Of a stretch of DNA of 64,000 bases, positions 44,726 to 54,600 are shown one piece after another. The notes under the pieces were generated by a model. That model saw only the letters and a program-made list of their open reading frames with translations, made no database searches and was not told the origin of the DNA. Origin of the DNA: Agrobacterium larrymoorei (GTDB lineage Bacteria > Pseudomonadota > Alphaproteobacteria > Rhizobiales > Rhizobiaceae); NCBI RefSeq assembly GCF_030819275.1, contig NZ_JAUTBL010000002.1:1800501-1864500 (forward strand), given 5' to 3'. The translations under genes and the position numbers were made by a program. Every line of letters begins with the position of its first letter. Position 1 is the stretch's first letter.

Positions 44726-44923
44726 ATGACGGGTGATGTCATCAACCTGCGCCAGTTTCGCAAGCAGAAGGCGCGCTCCGAGAAAGAAAAGCAGGCGGAG
44801 CAAAACCGCCTGTCATTCGGCAGAACGAAATCCGAAAAGTCTCTGACGACAGCCTTGAACGAGAAGGCTGAGCGTCAACTCGATCAGAGCAAGCTTGATC
44901 GTCGGGACGGCGAGCCCGAATAG
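44726..44923 (+). CDS. DUF4169 family protein
   Basis: The 65-residue highly charged protein begins MTGDVINLRQFRKQKARSEKE. This N-terminal INLRQFRK motif with a following Lys/Glu/Arg-rich helix is typical of the DUF4169 family. Its role is unknown. TAGGAGAG lies upstream of the ATG. In related genomes it usually precedes a ribbon-helix-helix gene; here the two are separated by 788 nt of repeat-laden DNA. Confidence 0.85.
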   Translation: MTGDVINLRQFRKQKARSEKEKQAEQNRLSFGRTKSEKSLTTALNEKAERQLDQSKLDRRDGEPE

Positions 44924-45040
44924 GGCTGGCCGCCAGGGGCTTCTCCCTTGCCGCATCTTGAAGCGCTCTCCAAACCGGTCTCCCATATTCCCAATCTTGA
45001 GCTCAGCAGTTCCGCGTTCCATCTACCAAAGCCGCGCGCT

Positions 45041-45152
45041 GCCTGATAAAGTATGTCGCGCAAAAGTGTGCACCAGTTTTGCGATAACGACATGCGATAA
45101 CAAAGACCTAAAGCGTATGAGCGAATCTGAAAGATCGCGAAACCCTTTAGGC
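45041..45152. repeat. RIME-like rhizobial intergenic repeat, copy 2
   Basis: GTATGTCGCGCAAAAGTGTG, GTTTTGCGATAACGACATGC and GCGAATCTGAAAGATCGCG match copy 1 at 33163-33270 in the same order. The ends are GCCTGATAAAG and CTTTAGGC. Similarity between the two is high over about 100 bp. Confidence 0.75.
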
Positions 45153-45212
45153 TGTCAAAGGGCTCATCGTCCCGCACTCGAGACGCAGGCTAGGACTGGA
45201 ACGTTTCCTTGT

Positions 45213-45490
45213 TGAATGGAACCGTTCTACCGGAGCAGGTTTTCGTCAGGGCAAGGGAGATTGGCGACGGGCATACCCAAGGCTACGGTCGAGCCGATCG
45301 ACTTTAAGCCTGGCGGAAAGATACCCGGCCCTCCGTCGCGCCGCTTCGCCGTGCGAAGCGATCAGCGCGCCGGCGAATGAAACTCCTGTAGATTTGCCAG
45401 CAAATCTGCGGGAGGGTTGTTTGAAACGGGCCACCTGCTTGCCCGGACGGCTTGGCTGTATGCTTTGGCTACGGCACGCATCCTCCGGAC
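45213..45490 (-). repeat. Arm A of a diverged inverted repeat flanking the ribbon-helix-helix gene
   Basis: Reverse-complemented, this segment aligns along its length to 46023-46270. Shared blocks include CCAAGCCGTCCGGGC, GGTATCTTTCCGCCAGG, GATCGGCTCG, ATGCCCGTCGCCAATC and TTGCCCTGACGA. Arm A is about 30 bp longer through small insertions, for example GC-rich sequence near 45340-45380. Confidence 0.8.
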
Positions 45491-45711
45491 AATCAGTCGA
45501 TCCCGTTTGAATCAACAGAACTGTTTCCATTTAACAAGAAAATGATTAGGCGGCCCCACTCACAATCCGCCACCTTCCCACTCTTGGCCTCTCATCATCG
45601 GCTAAGATGTCCGAATTTTTAGGCTCTATTTCGATATCACCCGTCCTTGAAAGAAGTGGTGGAACCCAGGCCATGTAACAGCGTTATCGAACGCAAGCTC
45701 CTATACATTTC

Positions 45712-45990
45712 ATGGACTTGCAGGCAGAAAATGAATCAGATTGGCACCCTCTTGAACCGGCTTGGAAAGCAGCGACCTTGATACGCAAGCACTCCACGAC
45801 TCTTCATGGTCACCGCACAAGCATCTCTCTAGAGGATGCGTTCTGGGACGAGCTCCGCGCCATAGCGGAAAGGCGAAAGATGAGCTTCGCATCCCTGTTG
45901 GCGGAGATAGACGACAACAGATCAGAAAGCAGCAATCTGTCCTCTGCGCTCAGGGTCTATGTGCTGACCTGGTTGAAAAGCCAGAAGTAG
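45712..45990 (+). CDS. Ribbon-helix-helix domain protein
   Basis: The protein has the RHH_4-type DNA-binding fold: KHSTTLHGHRTSISLEDAFWDELRAIAERRKMSFASLLAEID, followed by SSALRVYVLTWLKSQK. The core begins LIRKHSTT. The ATG at 45712 gives 92 residues but has no ribosome site. A TTG at 45778 would begin at the point where the family usually starts (IRKHSTTLHGH), giving 70 residues. The gene is flanked by inverted repeat arms A and B. It probably binds DNA, target unknown. Confidence 0.82.
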   Translation: MDLQAENESDWHPLEPAWKAATLIRKHSTTLHGHRTSISLEDAFWDELRAIAERRKMSFASLLAEIDDNRSESSNLSSALRVYVLTWLKSQK

Positions 45991-46022
45991 GTCGTTCATC
46001 CATGTCGCACATCATCGGCGGG

Positions 46023-46270
46023 GGCGCGTGCCGGAGCGACCGCATCGGGCCAAGCCGTCCGGGCGAGCGGGTGGCACGCTTCCGCAAATTTGCCGGCACA
46101 TCTGCAAGAGTTTCGAGAGTCCGGCACGCTCACCGCGTCCCACTACGAAGCACGGTCTGGTATCTTTCCGCCAGGATCAAACGCGATCGGCTCGGCCGTG
46201 ACTTTGGTCATGCCCGTCGCCAATCGCCTTTGCCCTGACGACACCCTGGTCCGGCAGAACGGTGCCATCC
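46023..46270 (+). repeat. Arm B of a diverged inverted repeat flanking the ribbon-helix-helix gene
   Basis: This arm is the opposite-strand partner of 45213-45490. It begins GCGTGCCGGAGC and ends CCGGCAGAACGGTGCC, matching GCGTGCCGTAGC and CCGGTAGAACGGTTCC in the reverse complement of arm A. Neither arm codes for a credible protein. Confidence 0.8.
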
Positions 46271-46284
46271 AATAGGGAAGCGCT

Positions 46285-49200
46285 TTAGGGTGGGGAATCG
46301 TTCGATGGGTTGGAGAACTGTCTGATCACATCCTGCGTCGGGGGAATTTTCAGCGTAGGCGTCGCCTCAGGCTGCTTTTGCTCCCGCTGCAAACGCTCCT
46401 GCTGCTCCTTCTCCGCCTGCAGACGCTCCTGCGCCAGCGCGCGCAGACGTTCCTCTTCCGCCTGCCTTGCTCGCGCTTCCGCTTCCGCGCGGTCCTTTGC
46501 GGCCTGCCGCTCTGCCGCCTGGAAGCGATAGAGGGCAACCTCGCGTCTCAGTCGCTGTTTTTCCAGAACGCTCGCCTGCAGCGCTTCCACACGGCGACGT
46601 TCCTTCTCGAAGGCGCGAAGCGAGAGGTAGCTGGTAAGGCCCGAGACATCCGTCGTCAAAGCCGGCTGAGCCAGGGGGCCGACATAATTTAATCGAATGG
46701 AGGGCGTGGCACCTGCAAGCTCTTCGGTACCCGGCTTGTAGTCGAGTTCGACACCGCCCGTCAAAGTCTCATCGGCGATGTTGAGCGACAGATCACCTTT
46801 GAGGGAAAGTTGGTCTGTGGATGCCGTCACGTTCTGCATGTGCAGGCCGCCATCGCTAATGGTGAAGGGCATCGAGATCTGACCAAGCGAAACATCGCCA
46901 TGCCAGAGTTGCTGATCCACCAGCGGACGAACTTTTGCCGCATCGATATTGCCCTGAAGACCCGCCGCCGCTTGAAGCCAAGGCTGAAAGGCATTCGGGT
47001 TGATGCCCCGCAAAACGAGATCATTCGTACGGATTTCACCAGAACCGCTCGCGGACGTCAGCAACTCGCGAACACTCTTGCCGGTCGCTTCCGCCGTCAG
47101 GTCTGCGGCAAAGCGGCCGGTCGCCACGGGGGTGTTCCCGCTCTTCCAGATGATGCCTTCCGGATTGGCACCGGAAATGGCGAGCTTGGTGCGGAAGATT
47201 CCTGCCCCCTCACCCGTTGCCATCGCCATTCTGCCGGACAGCTTGCCGCCCATCCAGTCACCCGCCATATTGTCGAGCGAGAGCGTGCCATTTCCATGAG
47301 CCAGTGAAAAAGACGATCCGGTGACGGTACCAAAGGGACCGACCTCGAACTTCGCCGCCTTGACGGAGAGTGCCGCTTCGATCTTTGGGAAGGACGGAAG
47401 TGCTACAGGCTTGGCGTTCAACCCGCCATTCTCCGGATCGATGACAGGTCCGTACATCGCATCCCCCAGCCACGCCAGGTCGACATTGGCAAGTGAGACA
47501 TCTCCTGTCAGCTTGTAGGGAGCAGCACGCGAGACCGCCACACTGCCTGAAAAGGCATTGCCACCGGCCTGCCCGGTCAGGTTGCCAAAGGTAGCTTTCT
47601 CTTTGTCGACCGAAAGCTTGGCGCTCGCCTTCGTCGACATGCCGCCGCCAAGCTGCGGCAGGCCAATGGCGTTCATGATGAGATAGGGTTCAATATCAGC
47701 GCTTTCCAGCGCGAGGTCCGCGCTGCCCTCGCCAAAGGTTTCAGGCGCAAGCGAAAAACTGCCAGCGGCGGTGAAGTGCGTGCGCTCGGTGGAGAAACGG
47801 AAGTCCGTCTGCATTGCCGAACCGAGGCTGCCGTTCAGCTTGACCGAAAGCAGGCCTTCGCCATCCGCATCGAAAGGCAGCGGATCGAGGCCCGCCTGGC
47901 CGAAGAGAATGGCAGTGGACTGGTTCTTCAGGACCGCTTCGAGCGTCAGCGCCGTGTCATCGGTGATCGAGAAGAAGTCGGGTAATTTGGCGACAGCCGA
48001 AAGCCGGCTACCATTGATGGTGCCGGAGACGGCAGCATTGGCACCACCGCTATTGCTATCGATTGAGAGATCGACGGTGACGTCGGAATTGGCGTACCAG
48101 GCAGCACTTTTCACAACGCGATCCAAGAGCGGGTGGTGCGGCAGTTTCTGGCGGATCAGTTCAAGGACCGGCTGCATGTCTGGTGCGCGCAGGTTGATGG
48201 TGCCCTTGCCGCCATATTTCAGCAATGTACCCTGCAACTGGCCCTTGGCGTGAACCTCGGCGCCAGCAATATCGCCCGCGGTCATCGTATCGAGAGACAG
48301 CACGCCATCCGACACCGTAAAGGCGGTTTCCACCTTGTTGGCTGTCACGCCCGCCATATTGAAACGATCAGCCTTGAACTTGGCGCTGATGCGATGATCG
48401 AAGACAGAGGAGCCGTTCTGATCGCCGAGCACCAGGCTTCCAAGCGCCTTAAGGGCATCGACGTCGATCTCGTCGCCAGCAAGATCGATGTCGATGCTGG
48501 AGCCCTTGTCCGTCGCCTGGCGCAGCAGACTTCCCCGCAGTGACGCCTGGCCGATGGCGAGTTCGAGATCATCAAAGCGCTGCGCCTTGGTGGTCAGCGA
48601 AACCTTGGAGGAAAATCCGGCGGCATTCATCTGGCGGATTGCCGGATCGACGCTGCCGGTCAGCCAGTTGGCAAGACCGGATGGCTGGTTGGAGGCGACA
48701 AGAAGATCGCCGTTGAAGGCCGGGCCATCGGTCAGCGTCAACGAACCCTTGGCCTCGAACTGGGTGCGGCCCGGCAGCATGGCAACGGCGTTGACCACCT
48801 GCCAGCCTGCCCCATCCGGACGCACATCAAGACGGATATCACGAATGGTGGTGTCGTCGGAAACCAGCGCTGGCAGACTGATGATGGCCTTGCCAGGTAC
48901 CTGCGGCACCGGAATGCGTGCAATAAGATCGGCAAAGGCCTCGATCCGCTGGCGCAGTGAGACAGTCGGGACACGGGATGTCTTGCCGCTCGAAGGGACC
49001 GGAACCGGTGTAAAGCGGTTGAAATCGATCTGCTGCCCGTCGGCTGTCAGCAGGAATTCGGGCGCGGCACCCGTATCCAGCGTGGCTTCGCCGGTAACAA
49101 TATAGGGGTTATCGGCAGCGCCTAGTTCCATGCGGTAGCTGGGAATGCGCAGGCGCCCATTGGTCAGTTCAAAGCTGCCGCGTGTGCGCGGCGCGGAAAA

Positions 49201-49974
49201 GATCGATTGATCCTGCTTTTGCTGCTTATCGTCGCGCCGGAAATTGAAGGCGAAGGAGCCGCTATAGACAGGACGGCCCGCCGTCGCGCCAATGCCGCCA
49301 TCGAGATCGATCTCGACGGGATATTCATCCGGCTGCATGCGCAGACGCAGACCCATGCGACCGACTGTGGGGTCGGGTTCGCCGCTTGTAAGCGAGAACG
49401 AGCCAGCGTGACCATCAATCGCGGCGCGACCCTCCGCCCGCCATGGTCCGGCGAGCGACTTGGCCGACATGGCGGCATTCAACCCTGTGATGGTGCGGTT
49501 GCGGCCTGATTGCTCGTCGATGAACTCGATCTGCCCGTCTTCGATATTGACGCTTTCAAGCACCACGGTGCGCGCTGGAATTTCAACCCGACCACCACGC
49601 ATCCAGTCGAGCGTACCATCCTTCAGCAGGCGGATCTTGGCTTTGGGCTCTTCGATGCGCATGTCGAAGATACGCGCTTCCCCGGAAAGAAAGGGCGCGA
49701 GTTCGGCATCCATGGAAAAGCGCGCGACCTGAATGAGAGGCGAGCCATCCGCATCGGTGCCTGCTCGCACATCATGAAGAGTAACGGATGGGAATGGCAG
49801 AAGCCGGGCCTCGACCGGCCCGTGCACCACGACCTTCTTGCCCAGGATGCGGCTTGCCTGATCCTCGAAGTCACGACGAAAGTCGGTCCAGTCGATGAAA
49901 TACGGAATCAAAAGCGCTGCAAAAAGCGCTACGACCAGCAGTCCGCCCAGAAAAACCAGTATGCGTCCGAGCAC
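46285..49974 (-). CDS. AsmA-family protein
   Basis: The 1229-residue protein starts with a membrane anchor (MLGRILVFLGGLLVVALFAALLIPYFI) and DWTDFRRDFEDQASRILGKKVVVHGPVEARLLPFPSVTLHDV, the hallmark of the AsmA family. The long middle is rich in beta strands, in line with the lipid-carrying tube of AsmA/TamB/YhdP-type proteins. The last 100 residues are strongly charged and likely a coiled coil (EKERRRVEALQASVLEKQRLRRE onward). It likely takes part in outer membrane lipid or protein homeostasis. It is larger than E. coli AsmA, which has about 617 residues. Confidence 0.9.
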   Translation of the reverse strand: MLGRILVFLGGLLVVALFAALLIPYFIDWTDFRRDFEDQASRILGKKVVVHGPVEARLLPFPSVTLHDVRAGTDADGSPLIQVARFSMDAELAPFLSGEARIFDMRIEEPKAKIRLLKDGTLDWMRGGRVEIPARTVVLESVNIEDGQIEFIDEQSGRNRTITGLNAAMSAKSLAGPWRAEGRAAIDGHAGSFSLTSGEPDPTVGRMGLRLRMQPDEYPVEIDLDGGIGATAGRPVYSGSFAFNFRRDDKQQKQDQSIFSAPRTRGSFELTNGRLRIPSYRMELGAADNPYIVTGEATLDTGAAPEFLLTADGQQIDFNRFTPVPVPSSGKTSRVPTVSLRQRIEAFADLIARIPVPQVPGKAIISLPALVSDDTTIRDIRLDVRPDGAGWQVVNAVAMLPGRTQFEAKGSLTLTDGPAFNGDLLVASNQPSGLANWLTGSVDPAIRQMNAAGFSSKVSLTTKAQRFDDLELAIGQASLRGSLLRQATDKGSSIDIDLAGDEIDVDALKALGSLVLGDQNGSSVFDHRISAKFKADRFNMAGVTANKVETAFTVSDGVLSLDTMTAGDIAGAEVHAKGQLQGTLLKYGGKGTINLRAPDMQPVLELIRQKLPHHPLLDRVVKSAAWYANSDVTVDLSIDSNSGGANAAVSGTINGSRLSAVAKLPDFFSITDDTALTLEAVLKNQSTAILFGQAGLDPLPFDADGEGLLSVKLNGSLGSAMQTDFRFSTERTHFTAAGSFSLAPETFGEGSADLALESADIEPYLIMNAIGLPQLGGGMSTKASAKLSVDKEKATFGNLTGQAGGNAFSGSVAVSRAAPYKLTGDVSLANVDLAWLGDAMYGPVIDPENGGLNAKPVALPSFPKIEAALSVKAAKFEVGPFGTVTGSSFSLAHGNGTLSLDNMAGDWMGGKLSGRMAMATGEGAGIFRTKLAISGANPEGIIWKSGNTPVATGRFAADLTAEATGKSVRELLTSASGSGEIRTNDLVLRGINPNAFQPWLQAAAGLQGNIDAAKVRPLVDQQLWHGDVSLGQISMPFTISDGGLHMQNVTASTDQLSLKGDLSLNIADETLTGGVELDYKPGTEELAGATPSIRLNYVGPLAQPALTTDVSGLTSYLSLRAFEKERRRVEALQASVLEKQRLRREVALYRFQAAERQAAKDRAEAEARARQAEEERLRALAQERLQAEKEQQERLQREQKQPEATPTLKIPPTQDVIRQFSNPSNDSPP

Positions 49975-50068
49975 GACCCGTCGTCTCCCATAATCACCGC
50001 TGAAAACTAGCGTTTTTTCGCCCTAGGGCAAGCATCATTTGGTTGAAAGCCCTTGCTCTCTAACCGGA

Positions 50069-51478
50069 TCAAAGACGAAAGAGCTTGCCCGGATTGAAAA
50101 TATTATCCGGATCTAGCGACCGCTTGATGGCACGCATCGTATCGAGTGCAGGACCGGCCTCTTCTTCCAGAAAGCTCATCTTCCCCTGCCCCACGCCGTG
50201 CTCACCGGTACAGGTGCCATCCATGGACAGCGCACGGCGATTGAGACGCGCCACGAAGGCTTCGGTTTTCGCCACGCTTTCGGCATCCTTGCCGTCGAAA
50301 AGCACGAGAACGTGGAAGTTGCCATCGCCCGCATGGCCGACGATCGGCGCCAGCATGTCATTTTCCCGAATGTCGCGTTGGGTCTCCACCACGCAGTCGG
50401 CAAGGCGGGAGATCGGAACGCAGACATCGGTCGAAAGGCCGTCGAGATGTGGCGCCAAAGCCCGCGATGCCCAATAGGCGTCATGGCGGGCTTTCCACAG
50501 CTTGTTGCGCTCCTGCGCATCGCCGGTCCATTTGAAATCCGTGCTGCCGAACTCGGCAACGATTTCGGCAAATTGCTGCGATTGCAATGCGGTGGTTTCT
50601 TCCGTTCCGTGAAACTCGACGAAAAGCGTTGGCTTTTCTTCGTAACCGAGACCGGAATAGGCATTACAAGCGCGGATCTGCACCTCATCCAGAAGCTCGA
50701 TACGCGCCACCGGAATGCCGATCTGAATCGTCATGATCACCGCATCGCAAGCGGCTTTGATCGTCTCGAAAGTACAAACGCCACCAGCGATCTTCTCCGG
50801 AATGCCCTGAAGACGAAGCGTAACGGATGTGAGCACACCAAGTGTGCCCTCCGCACCGACGAAAAGCCGCGTCAGGTCGTAACCGGCGGACGATTTACGT
50901 GCGCGCCTGCCGGTACGGATTTCCTCACCATTGGCGGTGACAGCCGTCACGGCCAGAACATTGTCCTTCATCGTGCCATAGCGCACCGCATTGGTGCCGG
51001 ATGCGCGGGTGGACGCCATGCCGCCGATCGAGGCATTGGCGCCCGGATCGATCGGGAAGAACAGGCCAGTGTCGCGCAGATAGGTGTTCAACTGCTCGCG
51101 ATTGACTCCGGGCTCCACCGTCACATCCAGATCCTCGGCGTTTACCTCGATAATACGGTTCATCCGGCTGAAATCGATGGAGATTCCACCGGATGGTGCG
51201 TTCACTTGCCCCTCCAGCGAGGAACCCGTGCCAAAGGGAATGACCGGCACCTTGTGCTCCGCACAGGCTTTTACGACGGTTTTCACATCATCGGCGCTTT
51301 CGACGAAGGCAACGCCATCGGGAAGCTGCGTTGTCAGGTAAGTCGTGGTGTGCGAATGCTGCTCTCGGAAAGACTGGCCCGTCTGGAATTTTTCACCAAG
51401 ATCGCGCTTCAGCACGGTCAGAACAGCGGCAATGCCAGCCTCGTTTCGTGTTCCCGATACGACATCTTTCAAAGCCAT
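50069..51478 (-). CDS. FAD-dependent D-lactate dehydrogenase/glycolate oxidase-type enzyme
   Basis: The 469-residue protein has the PCMH-type FAD domain (VKACAEHKVPVIPFGTGSSLEGQ, FPIDPGANASIGGMASTRASGTNAVRYG) and the C-terminal FAD-oxidase domain (GHAGDGNFHVLVLFD and MDGTCTGEHGVGQGKM). This matches the D-lactate dehydrogenase (cytochrome) and glycolate oxidase GlcD family. The ATG at 51478 has GGTGGAG six nt upstream and is preferred to 51493 or 51529. No GlcE/F partners are near, so a stand-alone D-2-hydroxyacid dehydrogenase is likely. Confidence 0.92.
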   Translation of the reverse strand: MALKDVVSGTRNEAGIAAVLTVLKRDLGEKFQTGQSFREQHSHTTTYLTTQLPDGVAFVESADDVKTVVKACAEHKVPVIPFGTGSSLEGQVNAPSGGISIDFSRMNRIIEVNAEDLDVTVEPGVNREQLNTYLRDTGLFFPIDPGANASIGGMASTRASGTNAVRYGTMKDNVLAVTAVTANGEEIRTGRRARKSSAGYDLTRLFVGAEGTLGVLTSVTLRLQGIPEKIAGGVCTFETIKAACDAVIMTIQIGIPVARIELLDEVQIRACNAYSGLGYEEKPTLFVEFHGTEETTALQSQQFAEIVAEFGSTDFKWTGDAQERNKLWKARHDAYWASRALAPHLDGLSTDVCVPISRLADCVVETQRDIRENDMLAPIVGHAGDGNFHVLVLFDGKDAESVAKTEAFVARLNRRALSMDGTCTGEHGVGQGKMSFLEEEAGPALDTMRAIKRSLDPDNIFNPGKLFRL

Positions 51479-51600
51479 GACATACTCCACCATGCTGCAT
51501 ATTTTTGCCCCGCGTCCGGCGCGGGTCATGGCGTGGTATGTGACAAGGTTCTGACTTTGTCCAGCACAGGCTTTGCTCTTGTCCGCTGTTTGACGTCAAA

Positions 51601-54600
51601 TCATTCCGCAGCGAGAAGCGGCTTGTCCTCTTCAAGAGCGCGACGGCGGATCGCCGTTTCCAGTTCGCGATGCAGGCGAATTTCCTCATCCGCCTGCGGC
51701 TTGGCAAAGCGCGCCAATAGCAGGTACGAAACCGGCGTGATGTACAGCGTCACCAGCGTTGCAAAGCCAAGACCGCCGACGATCACCCAACCAAGCGCAA
51801 TACGCGCTTCAGCACCTGCACCCTGCGCCAATACCAGCGGCACACCGCCGAGAATGGTGGCGATCATCGTCATCATCACCGGGCGAAGGCGAATGCTGCA
51901 CGCCTTCTCGATGGCTTCTCGAACACTCGCGCCCTGGTCACGCAGATGATTGGCGAATTCCACGATCAGAATGCCGTTCTTCGCCATGACGCCAACCAGA
52001 AGCACAAGGCCAATCTGGCTGTAGACATTGAGGCTCGACCCGGTGACGAGCAGCGCAATCACCGCGCAGGCGAGACCGAGCGGCACCGTCGTCATGATGA
52101 TCAACGAACTCAAAACGCTTTCGAACTGTGCTGCCAGCACCAGGAAGATGATCGCAATGGCAAAGCCAAAAGTCAGCAACATGCCGCTGGAATTTTCCTG
52201 AAGCGTGGCGGCTTCACCGAGCGGGATCAGCCGCGCACCGGATGGCATGATCTGGCCTGCCAGTTCATTGACCTTGGCAACCGCTTCACCCAGTGAAACG
52301 CTCTCACGCAGGTTGGCGGAAAAGCCAACCGAAGGCAGTTGCTGCTCGCGGTTCAGCTGCGGTGCAACGGCAGTCTCCTTGAGTGACGCGATGACCGACA
52401 TCGGCACGATCTTGCCGTCATCGGTCTTGAGGAAGACGTTCTCGAGGTCTGTCGGATCGTTGATCGGGCGGGTAGAGGCGAGAAGACGAACCGGAATGGC
52501 GTCGCCATTTACAAAGACGTCGACGATGGAGCGGCCTTCGAGAAGTGACTGCATGGCGCGCGAGAGGCCGGTGATATCGATACCGAGATCGGATGCCCGT
52601 TCGCGATCGATGGAGACGGAAAGCTGCGCCTGGTTCGGCTCGTTATCGAAGCGCGGCATGTCGAACATGCCGGTTTCTTCCATGGCCAGCAGCAGTTTCT
52701 GTGTCGCTTCCGTCAGCGCCGGATAGTTGGAGCCGACCATCGCCATGGTAAGACCATTGCCCGCGCCGCGAATGCGCAGGCTGTTCGGCTGCTGCGCCGT
52801 GCCACGAAGCGCAGGCACCTTTTGCGCGGCGGCATTGATATCCTGCGCGATCTGGTTTTGCGTGCGGTCGCGATCCGCCCATGGCGCCAGCGTCAGCACC
52901 ATGAAGCCGGTATTGGACGAGCCGTTCATACCGGTGATCGAATAGACGTTGCGGATTTCACCGCTTTCGCGCAGCGGCATAAGGTTCTCTTCGATGCGCT
53001 GCAACTGGTCGCGGGTATATTCAAGGCTGACACCCTGTGGCGCAGTCACCCGCAGGAAGACCGACGAGCGATCCTCGCGCGGCGTCAATTCGTTCTGCAC
53101 CATGCCGAAGGCCACCCAGGAGACGCCTGCAAAGGCAATCGACACGACGATGACGATCAGCGGATTGTTGAGACAGCTCGATAGCGTGTTCCTGTAAGTG
53201 CTGGCAAAGAGATTGCCGAACCAGGCAAGCGGGCCTGTCTGATGCTCGACGGTCTTTTTCAGCATACGCGACGCCAGCATCGGGCAGAGTGTGAGCGCCA
53301 CGATGGAGGACAGGCCGACAGCGAAAGCCAGCACGAAACCGAACTCGCGGAACAGGCCACCCAACTGGCCGGGCAGGAAGGACAGCGGAATGAAGACCGC
53401 CGCCAGCGTCGCCGTTGTCGCAAGAACCGCGAAGAACACCTCCTGCGTACCAAGAACGGCCGCGGCCCGCGGCCCCATGCCTTCGGCCCTGCGACGAACG
53501 ATGTTTTCTAGCACCACGATCGCATCGTCCACCACAAGACCCGTCGCCAACACGATGGCAAGTAGCGTCAGGATATTGATGGAAAAGCCGACCATGTAGA
53601 TGGCGACCAACGTGCCGATCAGCGCGACCGGCATGGTGATGGCCGGAATAAGCGTGGCGCGCCAGTCGCGCAGGAAGAGATAGAGAACCACAACCACGAT
53701 CAGTGCGGAAAGACCGAGCGCCAGCTCCACTTCATGAAGCGCGCCTTCGATGAAGACCGCGTCGTCGCTGGTCACGACGATCCGTGTGCCTTCCGGCAGG
53801 TTCGGCGTCATCGCATCGACAGCTGCCTTGACACCGGTTGAGATATTCAACGTGTTGGACTGCGCCTGGCGAATGACGCCGAGACCGACGCCCTGCACAC
53901 CGTTGGAGCGCAGCGACGTGCTTTCATCATCGGCGCCAAGCTGCACGCTCGCCACATCGCGAAGACGCACCCTGTCCTTAATCAGCAGATTTTCGAATTC
54001 GGCAGGCGTCGTAAGGCTGGCGGTTGCTCGCACAACAATGTCCTGCGTTGAACTCTTCAGCGAACCCGCGGGAACATCGAGTGCTGCCGTTGCGAGCGCG
54101 TTGGAGACATCGGTCACCGTGAGACCGCGGCTGGCAAGGGCTGCCTGATCGAGATCGATCCGGAAAACCTTCTCCTGGTCGCCGTAAAGTTCTACATCGG
54201 CAACGCCATCCACAGCGGCCAGACGATCGACGATCTCATCCTCTACCAGCTTGGTCAGGTCTTCCATGCTGAGCGTAGAGGACGTGACGGCAAGACGCAT
54301 GATGGGCTGGCTGTCTGAATCCGCTTTGATGATCTGCGGTTCATCGGCATCTTCCGGCATCTGGTTGGTCACGCGGCCGATCGCATCGCGGACGTCGTTC
54401 GCAGCAACGGCAAGATCGATATTGTCACCGAATTCCAGTGTCACGCGGCTAGTGCCGAACTGAGAAGCAGACGAGATGGATTTCACCCCGCTGACGCGGG
54501 CAACCGCGCCCTCGATCGTCTGCGTCAACTCTTGGTCGATCGTCTGTGGTGAGGCGCCGTCATAGGTCGTGCGCACCGAGATGACCGGACGATCGACATC

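Larger units (their letters stand above)
44924..45711. other. Repeat-rich intergenic region between DUF4169 and the ribbon-helix-helix gene
   Basis: The 788 nt hold a RIME-like element (45041-45152) and one arm of a diverged inverted repeat (about 45213-45490). The rest (45491-45711) is AT-richer and shows no gene. A 94-codon minus-strand frame at 45246-45530 is a by-product of the repeat, because a matching peptide end (ARRQSPLP) occurs in the other arm. Confidence 0.6.

Noticed and set aside
45246..45530. 94-codon minus-strand frame
   Set aside because: It lies within inverted repeat arm A, and its end (ARRQSPLP) recurs in arm B because of the repeat. There is no ribosome site.
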